44,906 bases of DNA, taken from NCBI GenBank assembly GCA_964655225.1, contig CAZZMB010000018.1, positions 1-44,906 of the forward strand. Reading direction: 5' to 3'. The notes beneath the pieces are model-generated. The model ran no database searches. It was given only the letters and a program-made list of their open reading frames with translations, and was not told the DNA's origin. Each line of letters begins with the position of its first letter. Position 1 is the first letter of the stretch. Position numbers and translations under genes: made by a program. Source of the DNA: JAFMKE01 sp964655225 (lineage in GTDB: Bacteria; Bacteroidota; Bacteroidia; Chitinophagales; UBA8649). Of the stretch, positions 1 through 9,200 are shown in pieces.

Positions 1-212
1 AAGTATGTTGTTGGGAGCAGATCCTTTAGATATCTTATTGGGAATGTAAATTATTTATAATCAAATGTTTAAGCAATTTAAACAGTAAAGTGAAATAAGT
101 TGAATTTAAGATATGCCTAGGCTATCTGCGAGCCTTTGATGTTTAGATTTCTCAACTGAATTTCTTATTAATCAAGTATTCTCTAACTTCACGGTATACA
201 AAACAATAACAT
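1..212. other. Leading region, possible 3' end of a cut-off gene
   Basis: No complete gene is visible. A plus-strand frame that enters from the left edge runs to a TAA at 47-49 and would give a C-terminus reading roughly SMLLGADPLDILLGM. Another frame stays open to 58-60. Either could be the tail of an upstream gene, but the fragment is too short to identify. The rest is AT-rich leader for the small gene at 213. I see no convincing promoter or terminator in it. Confidence 0.25.
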
Positions 213-434
213 ATGGAAATAGATTGGTTTAGATTGATAGTCGGAATTTTAGCAATTTTTTTTGGGCTTTATGCCATATTTATCAGAGCAAGAGCTGCAG
301 ATTCGACCAAACTCAATGCCATGAAAAAGCAATGGGGCGAGGATAAAGGGAAAATGATTCACTTTGTTTTCTATGGTTTTCTTCCAATTGTGCTTGGATG
401 TTTAATGTTGCTAAAAGCTTTTAATATAGTATAG
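213..434 (+). CDS. Small two-helix membrane protein of unknown function
   Basis: The product has 73 residues and two hydrophobic segments, about residues 7-24 and 50-70. They are separated by a charged stretch containing KKQWGEDKGK, so a two-pass inner-membrane protein is likely. It starts at the only ATG in this frame and ends 4 bases before the monooxygenase start at 439, so the two are probably co-transcribed. I do not recognise a family. A membrane-tethering role for its neighbour is possible but is only inference from position. Confidence 0.7.
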   Translation: MEIDWFRLIVGILAIFFGLYAIFIRARAADSTKLNAMKKQWGEDKGKMIHFVFYGFLPIVLGCLMLLKAFNIV

Positions 435-438
435 AATT

Positions 439-1881
439 ATGTCCAAATTATATGATGTCATCCTAGTAGGAGCAGGCCTGTCGGGAATAGATGCTGCCTA
501 TAGAATCCAGACAGATTGCCCTGATTTATCTTATACCATAATTGAAGCACGGGAAGCTATTGGTGGGACATGGGATTTGTTTAAATATCCTGGTATTCGT
601 TCTGATTCAGACATGTACACCTTGGGATTCCCTTTTTATCCATGGAAAAATCCCAAAGCAATTGCCGATGGTCCTTCAATTCTTAAATACATTAAAGAAA
701 CGGCTGCTCATTTTGGAATTGATAAAAAAATCCAGTTCAAAAAACGTGTAGAAAAGGCCTCATGGTCTGCTAAGGATAAACTGTGGACAATTAAAATTAA
801 TACACAAGACCAACTCATCGAATATCAGTGTAAATTTTTATTCATGACTAGCGGATATTACAACTATGAGCAAGGCTATGCGCCAAGCTTTCCAGGAAGT
901 GATCTATTCAAGGGACCTATCATACACCCACAACAGTGGGATGAAAATCTTACCTATACCAATAAAAAAATTATTGTGATAGGTAGTGGGGCAACGGCTG
1001 TTACGCTCGTACCGGAATTGGCTAAAAAGGCAAAGAAAGTGACTATGCTTCAGCGCTCGCCTTCTTTCATTATGTCTTTACCAAGTGAAGATGTATTTGC
1101 TAATTTTCTAAATAAATGGTTACCAGGCAACTTTGCCTATTCACTCATCAAATGGAAAAATGTACTACTTGCAATGTTTTTGTATCAGTATAGTCAGAAA
1201 AGACCGGAATCCATGAAGGCATTTATTATGAAGGGGGTTCATCGAGGGTTAAAAACAGATAAACTAGATAGCCATTTTAGGCCCAATTATAATCCGTGGG
1301 ATCAGCGACTCTGTTTTGTCCCAGATGGCGATTTTTTCAAAGCTGTTCGAGGGGGTAAAGCGGAAGTAATTACCGATCAAATTAAAGAATTCACTAGTCT
1401 AGGAATTCAGACTAATTCAGGTAAATTTATTGAGGCTGACATTATAGTCAGTGCCACAGGACTTAAACTACAATTACTCGGAGGGATGAGTGTCACCGTG
1501 AATGATAAAAAAATAGACCCGAGCACCTTACATAGCTATAAAGGAGTAATGTTTAGTGATATTCCAAATTTTGCGTTTGCTGTGGGCTACACCAACGCTT
1601 CATGGACCTTAAAGAGTGATTTAAACTGTCAATTTGTGACCCGATTACTCAATCATATGAAGAAAAGTCAAACATCGATTGTAACCCCAAGATTTGACAT
1701 TGACAAATACGGCTCTGAACCCCTACTAGATTTTGATGCAGGATATGTAAAACGAGCCTTAGAACATCTTCCTAAACAAGGGTCTAAAAAACCGTGGAAA
1801 GTACATCAAAACTATATAAAAGATACAATTTCCTTAAAACTTGAAAAAATCAATAATTCCAATTTAGAATTCAAGCAATAA
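439..1881 (+). CDS. Flavin-containing monooxygenase, Baeyer-Villiger type
   Basis: A 480-residue FAD- and NADPH-dependent monooxygenase. The N-terminal Rossmann motif GAGLSG (residues 11-16) binds FAD and a second one, GSGATA (182-187), binds NADPH. Between them lies FKGPIIHPQQWD (157-168), which fits the Baeyer-Villiger fingerprint FxGxxxHxxxW[P/D]. The segment YPGIRSDSDMYTLGF is also typical of this family. Such enzymes insert oxygen into ketones to form esters or oxidise soft heteroatoms. The substrate cannot be read from sequence. The length is near the short end for the family (usually about 480-550). It follows the small membrane protein by 4 bases and appears to be the last gene of that unit. 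Confidence 0.88.
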   Translation: MSKLYDVILVGAGLSGIDAAYRIQTDCPDLSYTIIEAREAIGGTWDLFKYPGIRSDSDMYTLGFPFYPWKNPKAIADGPSILKYIKETAAHFGIDKKIQFKKRVEKASWSAKDKLWTIKINTQDQLIEYQCKFLFMTSGYYNYEQGYAPSFPGSDLFKGPIIHPQQWDENLTYTNKKIIVIGSGATAVTLVPELAKKAKKVTMLQRSPSFIMSLPSEDVFANFLNKWLPGNFAYSLIKWKNVLLAMFLYQYSQKRPESMKAFIMKGVHRGLKTDKLDSHFRPNYNPWDQRLCFVPDGDFFKAVRGGKAEVITDQIKEFTSLGIQTNSGKFIEADIIVSATGLKLQLLGGMSVTVNDKKIDPSTLHSYKGVMFSDIPNFAFAVGYTNASWTLKSDLNCQFVTRLLNHMKKSQTSIVTPRFDIDKYGSEPLLDFDAGYVKRALEHLPKQGSKKPWKVHQNYIKDTISLKLEKINNSNLEFKQ

Positions 1882-1904
1882 CCCAATTTAAATAATTTCC
1901 AACC

Positions 1905-2363
1905 ATCTTACAACTCGAAGAAAAAAAGGCGCTGTATAATTATCTTGAAAATTTAATTCAAGAAAGAATAGTTCGCTTAAAAAACGAACTTAATGATATC
2001 ATTACCTCAAGGGACGCTGAGTCCAAGAGTTCTGCAGGCGACAAATATGAAACAGGTCGAGCAATGATGCAAATTGCGCAACAACAATTGGAAACGCAAC
2101 TCATGCAACAAAACAACTTATTGAGTCAGTTAAAGCTCTTCCAAAACGCACGAATAAAACAGCAGGTATCAGCTGGAGCAATGATTTTTAGCAATCATGA
2201 AGTCATCTATCTTAGCATTGGACTAGGCGAAATAAATTCTCCAATGGGTGACTACCTGGTGATGTCCATTGGCTCCCCTTTGGGACGACTTTTCTTGAAC
2301 AAAACGGTAGGGGATCAAGTAAATTTCAATAAGCGCACATACACAATTGAGTTTATCTGCTAA
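1905..2363 (+). CDS. GreA/GreB-like C-terminal domain protein, no ATG start
   Basis: The frame is open from 1896, after a stop at 1893-1895, to the stop at 2361-2363. It shows an N-terminal coiled-coil-like helix, then SSAGDKYETGRAMMQ, a motif shared by a Bacteroidota family of GreA/GreB-related proteins. It ends in a GreA-like C-terminal part (residues like SIGSPLG and VGDQVNF). An ATG-initiated reading at 2064 would cut through that motif and drop the whole helix, so it is unlikely. No ATG, GTG or TTG exists in frame upstream of it. I place the start at the ATC at 1905-1907, which gives about 152 residues. CTG at 1932 is an alternative. Some homologues carry the misleading name 3-oxoacyl-ACP synthase. 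The probable role is interaction with the RNA polymerase secondary channel, by homology only. Confidence 0.6.
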   Translation: MLQLEEKKALYNYLENLIQERIVRLKNELNDIITSRDAESKSSAGDKYETGRAMMQIAQQQLETQLMQQNNLLSQLKLFQNARIKQQVSAGAMIFSNHEVIYLSIGLGEINSPMGDYLVMSIGSPLGRLFLNKTVGDQVNFNKRTYTIEFIC

Positions 2364-2460
2364 TACTCATATTTAATTTCAACCTTTATAATATGCATTT
2401 ATCAAACTCCGTTCATCTTCTTTTAACACACAACAAAAGATAAGAGCGTATTTTTTAGCA

Positions 2461-3618
2461 TTAATGCACCCAGGATTTATAGTAACTCTCATCCTCTATT
2501 GAAGCTGCGAATTTAGTTAATTGTAAGGGTTTGAACGTATCAACCATTACCGCTAACTCCTCTGTTTCTTCCTTTCCGATGCTTTTTTCCACCGCTTCGC
2601 CATGGGGCCCATGAGGAATACCTAGCGGATGTAAACTTATCATACCTTCTACAACGTCTGTTCGACTCATAAATTTAGGCTCAACATAGTAAAGGACCTC
2701 ATCGCTATCAACATTACTGTGGTTATAAGGAGCAGGAATCGAGTCGGGGTGATAGTCATACTTCCGCGGAACAAATGAGCAAAGAACAAATCCTGCAGCT
2801 GCAAAAGTTTGATGAACTGGCGGTGGTTGATGCACTCTACCTGTAATTGGTTCAAAATTATGAATGGAGAAAGTATACGGAAACAAATAACCATCCCAAC
2901 CAATAACACCAAATGGGTGATATGCGTATGTTGTGGGATACATATAATCATTCTTCTTAATCATAACCTTGAAATCACCTTCCTCATTGTAGGTCTTTAA
3001 CTCAGTGGGAGGATTAATATCACGCTCGTAAAAGGGAGAATGCTCAAGTAATTGCCCAAAATCATTTCGATATCGTTTGGGAGTTACAACCGGACTTGAA
3101 GACTCAACAATAAATAGTCTGTTATTTTCACTATTGAATTCTAATTGATAAATAGTACCTCTTGGAATAACAATATAATCACCTGTCACAAAAGGTAAAT
3201 CGCCATATAAAGAATGCATTACACCTCCTCCTTTATGTACAAAAATAACCTCATCAGCAGTAGCGTTTTTATAAAAATAATCCTTCATACTTTTTCTAGG
3301 AGCCGCCAAAGAAATTTGACAATCGCTATTAACCATTAGCGTTTTTCGACTATCCAAGAAGTCATCTTCTGCTTTGACTTCAAAGCCGAAGTACTTTCTT
3401 GATTTAATATTTTCAGGGTGTGCTATTTCAGGAGCAACTGAATATGGCTCTTCAATTTCCTTAACAGCAGTGGGTATATTGCAATGATAAACCAATGAAT
3501 AAACGCTATCAAATCCAATAGTAGAAATAAGTTCTTCCGAGTATAATTTACCTTCGGAATTCCTAAATTGAACGTGTCTTTTTTGAGGTATTTTTCCTAA
3601 TTTATGATAACGTGCCAT
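2461..3618 (-). CDS. hmgA: Homogentisate 1,2-dioxygenase
   Basis: This non-haem iron enzyme opens the ring of homogentisate to maleylacetoacetate in tyrosine and phenylalanine degradation. Family landmarks are HPFGVIGWDGYLFPY, GRVHQPPPVHQTF, the segment YNHSNVDSDEVLYYV, which probably supplies iron ligands, and HPLGIPHGPHGEAVE near the C-terminus. The length of about 385 residues is usual for the shorter bacterial form. A slightly longer reading would begin at a TTG at 3622-3624; the ATG at 3616-3618 (MARYHKLG) fits the family better. No other gene of the pathway, such as hpd or a fumarylacetoacetase, is in the window, so it appears to be transcribed alone. Confidence 0.95.
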   Translation of the reverse strand: MARYHKLGKIPQKRHVQFRNSEGKLYSEELISTIGFDSVYSLVYHCNIPTAVKEIEEPYSVAPEIAHPENIKSRKYFGFEVKAEDDFLDSRKTLMVNSDCQISLAAPRKSMKDYFYKNATADEVIFVHKGGGVMHSLYGDLPFVTGDYIVIPRGTIYQLEFNSENNRLFIVESSSPVVTPKRYRNDFGQLLEHSPFYERDINPPTELKTYNEEGDFKVMIKKNDYMYPTTYAYHPFGVIGWDGYLFPYTFSIHNFEPITGRVHQPPPVHQTFAAAGFVLCSFVPRKYDYHPDSIPAPYNHSNVDSDEVLYYVEPKFMSRTDVVEGMISLHPLGIPHGPHGEAVEKSIGKEETEELAVMVDTFKPLQLTKFAASIEDESYYKSWVH

Positions 3619-3721
3619 ATTCAATTGGTTTTACAAATAAAATTACAACTTTAACTTCAACAAAAACAATATTTATTCCATATTAGCAGAAGTTTATCAG
3701 ATATTTGCAAAAATTTTAATT

Positions 3722-4294
3722 ATGACTTTTGGCGCTTTTCTCACCTCTTTTTTAACCTTGTTTGCAGTAATAGATATACTTGGATCTATCCCGATTATAC
3801 TAGACTTAAGAGAAAAACGAGGTGAAATTCAATCTGCAAAAGCAACTCTTTTTGCGGGAATACTTATGTTCGCATTCTTATTCTTTGGCAATGCCCTTTT
3901 GAAAATGTTAGGTATCGATGTTCAAAGTTTTGCTTTAGCAGGCAGTATTGTAATCTTTATTATTGGGTTAGAAATGATTTTAGGTATAAATATTTTCAAG
4001 GCTGGAAATGAAGACGCTGGCGACCACAGCATAATGCCTATTGCTTTCCCCATTATAGCAGGTGCGGGGACGCTTACTACAATTCTTTCTTTAAAAGCAG
4101 AGTTTGATACCTTGGTTATCTTTTCAGCAATTGTCGGTAATTTGGTATTCGTCTATGTCGTTTTGAAAACAAGTAAGTTTTTGAAAATGAAAATGGGACC
4201 AAGTACACTTGAAATTCTAAGAAGGATTTTTGGAGTAATTCTATTAGCAATAGCGATCAAAATATTTAAATCAAACGTTAATTTCGTCGTATAA
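3722..4294 (+). CDS. MarC family integral membrane protein
   Basis: The 190-residue protein is hydrophobic throughout, with about six predicted membrane segments. It has the MarC/UPF0056 layout: an N-terminal LFAVIDILGSIPIILDL, then GLEMILG, and AFPIIAGAGTLTTIL in the second half. MarC proteins were once linked to multiple antibiotic resistance, but that was later withdrawn, and their function remains unknown. The stop overlaps the start of the next gene by one base (TAATG at 4292-4296), so it heads a tightly coupled three-gene operon. Confidence 0.88.
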   Translation: MTFGAFLTSFLTLFAVIDILGSIPIILDLREKRGEIQSAKATLFAGILMFAFLFFGNALLKMLGIDVQSFALAGSIVIFIIGLEMILGINIFKAGNEDAGDHSIMPIAFPIIAGAGTLTTILSLKAEFDTLVIFSAIVGNLVFVYVVLKTSKFLKMKMGPSTLEILRRIFGVILLAIAIKIFKSNVNFVV

Positions 4295-4605
4295 TGGCTA
4301 TTGGTTTACCCGCATATCATGAAGTTCGTAAAAAACACGGAATGTTGAGGACAGACTGCAAATCAATTGTTAAGGATACTTTAGCTAGTTTGCCATGGAT
4401 AGAAATAGGATATATGAAAGATGCTTTTGATTATAGAACGCAAGGAACAATGTTGACTTTTGCTGAAAGGATTACAATCTATGTGGGAGAAACAGAAATA
4501 TTAGTGAAAAGCACTTGTCTTTTTCCTGCACAATTTTTAGACTTCGGCAAAAACAAACGAAACATAGACACTTTTTTTACTCAATTTAATGATTTAAATA
4601 AATGA
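4294..4605 (+). CDS. Unknown conserved small protein in the marC operon
   Basis: A 103-residue, probably cytoplasmic protein with no signal peptide or membrane segment. The C-terminal half contains KSTCLFPAQFLDFGKNKRN (about residues 73-91). I recall a similar pattern from other small Bacteroidota proteins, but I can name no domain and no function. Its start overlaps the marC stop by one base and its stop overlaps the start of the downstream gene (ATGA type). This indicates translational coupling with both membrane proteins. The name is left open on purpose. Confidence 0.75.
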   Translation: MAIGLPAYHEVRKKHGMLRTDCKSIVKDTLASLPWIEIGYMKDAFDYRTQGTMLTFAERITIYVGETEILVKSTCLFPAQFLDFGKNKRNIDTFFTQFNDLNK

Positions 4606-5279
4606 TGGATTTATTTAAAACACCAAGGTCAATTCCTCACAATGTCAAGAATGATATCAAAAGTATCCCTGAGGAACTAGCGAATCAGATAAGCCATGGT
4701 ATCGGCTGGGTAATGGTACTAATCGCTAGTCCCTTTTTACTTTATTTAGCTGCGGAAAGTGATATTAAATATGCATTTATTAGCCTATTCATTTATTGCT
4801 TTTCTCTTTTCATGGTCTATACCAGCAGCACCCTATACCATAGTACATATCGAATAAGCCTGCGAAAAAAACTGCGCATTTTTGACCACATTAGTATTTA
4901 TTTTTTGATAGCAGGAAGTTATACACCCTATATTCTAATGTACTTAGGAACAGATAAAGGGTATGCCATATTAGCTATATTATGGGCAATGACCTTAATA
5001 GGAAGTATATTTAAGTTATTCCTAACGCATAAATTTAAACTAGCTTCTACCCTAGCCTATTTGGTTATGGGCTGGATGGCTATTTTCATCTTTGAGCCAT
5101 TGGAACAATCAATACCGCAAGATTCAATGCTTTGGATAAAGATAGGTGGTGGGTTTTACTCTTCAGGCATTGTATTCTATCTCTGGAAAAATTTGAAACA
5201 AAATCACTTTATTTGGCACCTGTTCGTAATGGCCGGCAGTATCGCCCATTTCATTTCTATGTATTTTTTAATAAGCTAG
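4602..5279 (+). CDS. Hemolysin III / PAQR family membrane protein
   Basis: A 225-residue seven-helix membrane protein. The PAQR zinc-site pattern is complete: EELANQISHG at the N-terminus (E-x3-N-x2-S-H), S-x3-H in SSTLYHS, and H-x3-H in HFIWHLFVMAGSIAHF near the C-terminus. These polar residues bind zinc in characterised relatives (adiponectin receptors, YqfA/hemolysin III). In bacteria the family has been linked to membrane lipid homeostasis, while the haemolysin label comes from one Bacillus cereus protein. A second ATG at 4605 could also be the start. It is the last gene of the marC unit; rluF follows 28 bases later. Confidence 0.88.
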   Translation: MMDLFKTPRSIPHNVKNDIKSIPEELANQISHGIGWVMVLIASPFLLYLAAESDIKYAFISLFIYCFSLFMVYTSSTLYHSTYRISLRKKLRIFDHISIYFLIAGSYTPYILMYLGTDKGYAILAILWAMTLIGSIFKLFLTHKFKLASTLAYLVMGWMAIFIFEPLEQSIPQDSMLWIKIGGGFYSSGIVFYLWKNLKQNHFIWHLFVMAGSIAHFISMYFLIS

Positions 5280-5307
5280 TTTTAACACTGAATATTTGTA
5301 ATTTTAA

Positions 5308-6048
5308 ATGCTAATGAATGAAGTAAATCTAACCCGAATTAATAAGTACCTCAGTGAGATTGGATATTGTTCGCGAAGAGCCGCGGACAAACTTATTGAA
5401 GAAGGACGGGTAAAGATTAATGGCAAAGTCCCCGAAATGGGCACTAAAATATCTGCTGATGATATTGTTAGTGTCGATGACAAGGAAGTTTCTAGACCCA
5501 AGGAAGATCATGTTTATTTAGCCTTTAATAAACCTGTGGGGATTGTTTGCACCACCGATACTGGAGTAGAAAAAGATAATATTATTGATTTCATTGGCTA
5601 CCCTAAGCGTATTTTCCCAATTGGGCGTCTAGATAAAGCTAGCGAAGGCCTAATTTTCTTAACCAGTGATGGAGATATCGTCAATAAGATATTAAGAGCC
5701 AGAAACAATCATCAAAAAGAATACATTGTTAAAGTTAATAAACCTATTACAAGAGATTTTATAAATGCGATGAGCGGCGGTGTTCCTATTTTAGATACCA
5801 TAACTAATAAATGTATAGTTAAACAAATGAACAAATATGAGTTCAAGATTATTCTTACACAGGGCTTAAACAGACAAATTAGGCGAATGTGCGAGCATTT
5901 GTATTATCGAGTAGAAAAATTGAAGCGTGTAAGGATTATGAATATCTCTTTAGACTTGGCTGATGGAAAATGGAGGCATCTAAGTAAGAAAGAGTTGAAA
6001 GCCATCAACAACCTTACTCAAGAATCATCCAAAACTGAACAAAATTAA
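5308..6048 (+). CDS. rluF: 23S rRNA pseudouridine synthase RluF-type
   Basis: This enzyme isomerises specific uridines in RNA to pseudouridine; by family, U2604 of 23S rRNA (RluF), possibly with tRNA-Tyr as second substrate. An N-terminal S4 RNA-binding domain spans about residues 8-60 (RINKYLSEIGYCSRRAADKL). The catalytic domain has FNKPVGIVCT and GRLDKASEGL, with Asp109 as the predicted catalytic aspartate. The late motif GLNRQIRRMCEHL is characteristic. The length of 246 residues is a little shorter than the E. coli protein. ATG at 5308 or 5314 may be the start. The bidirectional hairpin at 6152 follows about 100 bases downstream. Confidence 0.9.
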   Translation: MLMNEVNLTRINKYLSEIGYCSRRAADKLIEEGRVKINGKVPEMGTKISADDIVSVDDKEVSRPKEDHVYLAFNKPVGIVCTTDTGVEKDNIIDFIGYPKRIFPIGRLDKASEGLIFLTSDGDIVNKILRARNNHQKEYIVKVNKPITRDFINAMSGGVPILDTITNKCIVKQMNKYEFKIILTQGLNRQIRRMCEHLYYRVEKLKRVRIMNISLDLADGKWRHLSKKELKAINNLTQESSKTEQN

Positions 6049-6151
6049 CAATAAGAAATTATAGATTTTTGGCTTAGTATTTATGTCATGATAGCTCAAT
6101 CGCTCTAAATAAAGAGGGCACATTGCCAATAAGACAATTATTATTATAAAC

Positions 6152-6187
6152 AAAAAGCCCTTATAGTTATATCTACAAGGGCTTTTT
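6152..6187. terminator. Bidirectional intrinsic terminator between rluF and rpoC
   Basis: The arm AAAAAGCCCTT at 6152-6162 pairs with AAGGGCTTTTT at 6177-6187, and the stem continues inward with one mismatch to a loop of about six bases. Both sides end in T-rich runs, so it can stop transcription of rluF from the left and rpoC from the right. Confidence 0.88.
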
Positions 6188-6210
6188 TACTTAATTATAA
6201 TAAAAATCTA

Positions 6211-9200
6211 TTACGCTTCCATTTCTGGAGTTGCTGCTTTGCTTTTCATTGCATCATAGTCATCTTGAGAGCCAACAATCAATGAGTTGAATTGCTCCAT
6301 TCCAGTTCCGGCAGGTATCTTATGCCCAACAATAACATTTTCTTTCAAGCCTTCTAGGTAATCTCGCTTAGCCTCAATAGACGCTGTACTCAATACTTTA
6401 GTAGTCTCTTGGAAAGATGCAGCTGAAATCCAACTGTATGTACTTAATGATGATTTAGTAATACCTTGTAATAAAGGACGAGCAGTTGCAGGAACAGCAT
6501 CCCGATAGGTTGCCACCTTCATATCGTTTCTCTTTAAAGTAGAATTCTCCTCTCTCACTTTTCTGAGTGTAACGATTTGTCCTGCCTTCAAATGTTCTGA
6601 ATCTCCTGAATCTTCGATTACTTTCTTGTCATAGATTTTATCGTTTTCAGCAATAAATTCTATTTTCTCTACATTCTCATTTTCCAATAAGCTCGTATCT
6701 CCTTGATCTAAAATAGTAACCTTGCTCATCATTTGACGAACGATAACCTCAATGTGCTTATCATTTATCTTGATACCTTGCATACGGTATACTTCCTGTA
6801 CTTCATTAACAAGATATTGTTGAACAGCTTGTGGGCCCTTAATTTTAAGAATATCAAGAGGAGTAACCGCTCCGTCAGATAAAGACATTCCAGCTTTCAC
6901 AAAATCGTTGTTCTGAACCAAAATGTGATTGGATAGTTTGATCAAGTATTTCTTTTTAATTCCTTCCTTAGATTCAACCATAACCTCTTGATTGCCACGC
7001 TTTATACCACCGAAAGATACCACACCGTCAATCTCAGAAACCACTGCAGGATTTGAAGGATTTCTTGCTTCAAAAAGCTCAGTCACACGTGGAAGACCAC
7101 CCGTAATATCCTTCAATTTACCTAACTGACGAGGAATCTTTACTAGAACCTGACCTGTGACTACTTCATCACCATCTTGAACAGTAATATGGGCACCTAC
7201 TGGTAAGTTATAATTCATCGGCTCAGATTTTTTACCCTTAGGTACAATCTGAACTGAAGGAATTTTTTTCTTATCCTTAGATTGAATAATTACTTTTTCT
7301 TTATATCCCGTTTGTTCATCAGTTTCTTCCTTAGCGGTAATATTATTGATTATATTAATAAATTCCGCTTTACCTGTTACAGTTGAAATAATTACATTGT
7401 TAAAAGGATCCCATTTACAAATTAAATCGCCCTTTTCAACTTGCTGCCCTTCAGTCACATTCAAGATAGAACCATAAGGTATGTGCGTACTAATTAACAA
7501 CTTAGTCGATCCTTTCTTATGAATCCCTGCCTCACCTGTACGTCCAATGACTACTTGTTCTTTGTCACCGTCTTTATTAATGTATTCAACTGTTCTAATT
7601 CCGTCAAACTTAACCACACCATCAAACTTAGTATTAACTTGTGATTCAGTAGCAGAAGTTGCAGCAATTCCACCTACGTGAAAAGTACGAAGTGTCAACT
7701 GTGTACCCGGCTCACCAATTGATTGTGCAGCAATGATTCCCACTGCATCACCTGTTTCTGCTAATCTGTTATTTGCTAAGTTTATCCCATAACATTTGAC
7801 ACAAACACCTTTGGTCGACTCGCAAGTAAGAACAGAGCGAATCTCTACACTTCCCAAACCTGCTTCCGTAACAGCTTTAGCTAATGATCTAGTTATACCT
7901 TGTCCTGCCTTTATAATTAGCTCATCAGTTTCAGGATGATACACATCATGAAGACTTGTTCGACCTACTATTCTTTCTTCTAATGACTCTACAACTTCAT
8001 CATTATCTTTCAAATCGAAGGTTTCAATTCCTCTTAAAGTTCCACAATCTTCCTCAGAGATTACAACATCTTGAGCAACATCAACCAAACGTCTGGTCAA
8101 GTAACCCGCATCTGCAGTTTTAAGTGCAGTATCTGCCAAACCTTTACGCGCACCGTGAGTGGAAATAAAATACTCCAATACAGAAAGGCCTTCCTTAAAG
8201 TTTGCTAAAATTGGGTTTTCAATTACATCACCACCCTCACTAGCTCCAGATTTTCTTGGCTTAGCCATTAATCCTCTTAGACCTCCTAACTGCTTAATCT
8301 GCTGTTTTGAACCCCTTGCACCAGAATCCAACATCATAAATATAGAATTGAATCCTTGCTTATGACTAGCCAATTGATCCATCAAGGTAGTAGTTAGTTT
8401 ATTATCGGCTCTTGTCCAAATATCAATTACTTGATTGTAACGTTCACGATCCGTAATGAATCCCATACCATATTGATCTTGAACATTGTCCACATCTCCT
8501 TGCGCTTTATCAATTATACCATCTTTTTCTACAGGTATAATTACATCCCCAATATTGAAAGATAAACCTCCTTTGAAAGCTGAATTAAATCCAATATCCT
8601 TGATTTTATCTAAGAACTTTACGGTAGTTGGTACATCCGTCAAATCAATGATTTCACCAATCACGTCTTTCAACGCACGCTTGGTCAGCAATTTATTAAT
8701 AAAACCAACATTCTCTGGAACTACCTGATTAAACATGATTCGTCCGACAGTAGTTTCAATAATCTTATATATCAATTCATCACCTTCCCGAACTTTAGTT
8801 TTCACTTTTACCCATGCGTGCAAATCAGCTTTACCTTCATTGTAAGCAATTAAGGCTTCTTCAGCACTGTAGAAAGCGGTTCCTTCACCCTTCACTTTTT
8901 CATCTTTCGTAGTACGACGAACATTAGTGTAGTAGTAAAGTCCTAATACCATATCCTGAGAAGGAAGCGTAATTGGAGTACCATTCTGAGGGTTCAAAAT
9001 GTTATGAGAAGACAACATTAACATTTGTGCTTCCAAAATTGCTGCATTACTTAACGGAACGTGAACAGCCATCTGATCACCATCAAAATCCGCATTAAAA
9101 GATGTACAAACCAATGGATGTAATTGAATTGCTTTTCCTTCAATCAGCTTTGGCAAGAATGCCTGAATAGATAAACGGTGTAATGTTGGGGCTCTGTTCA

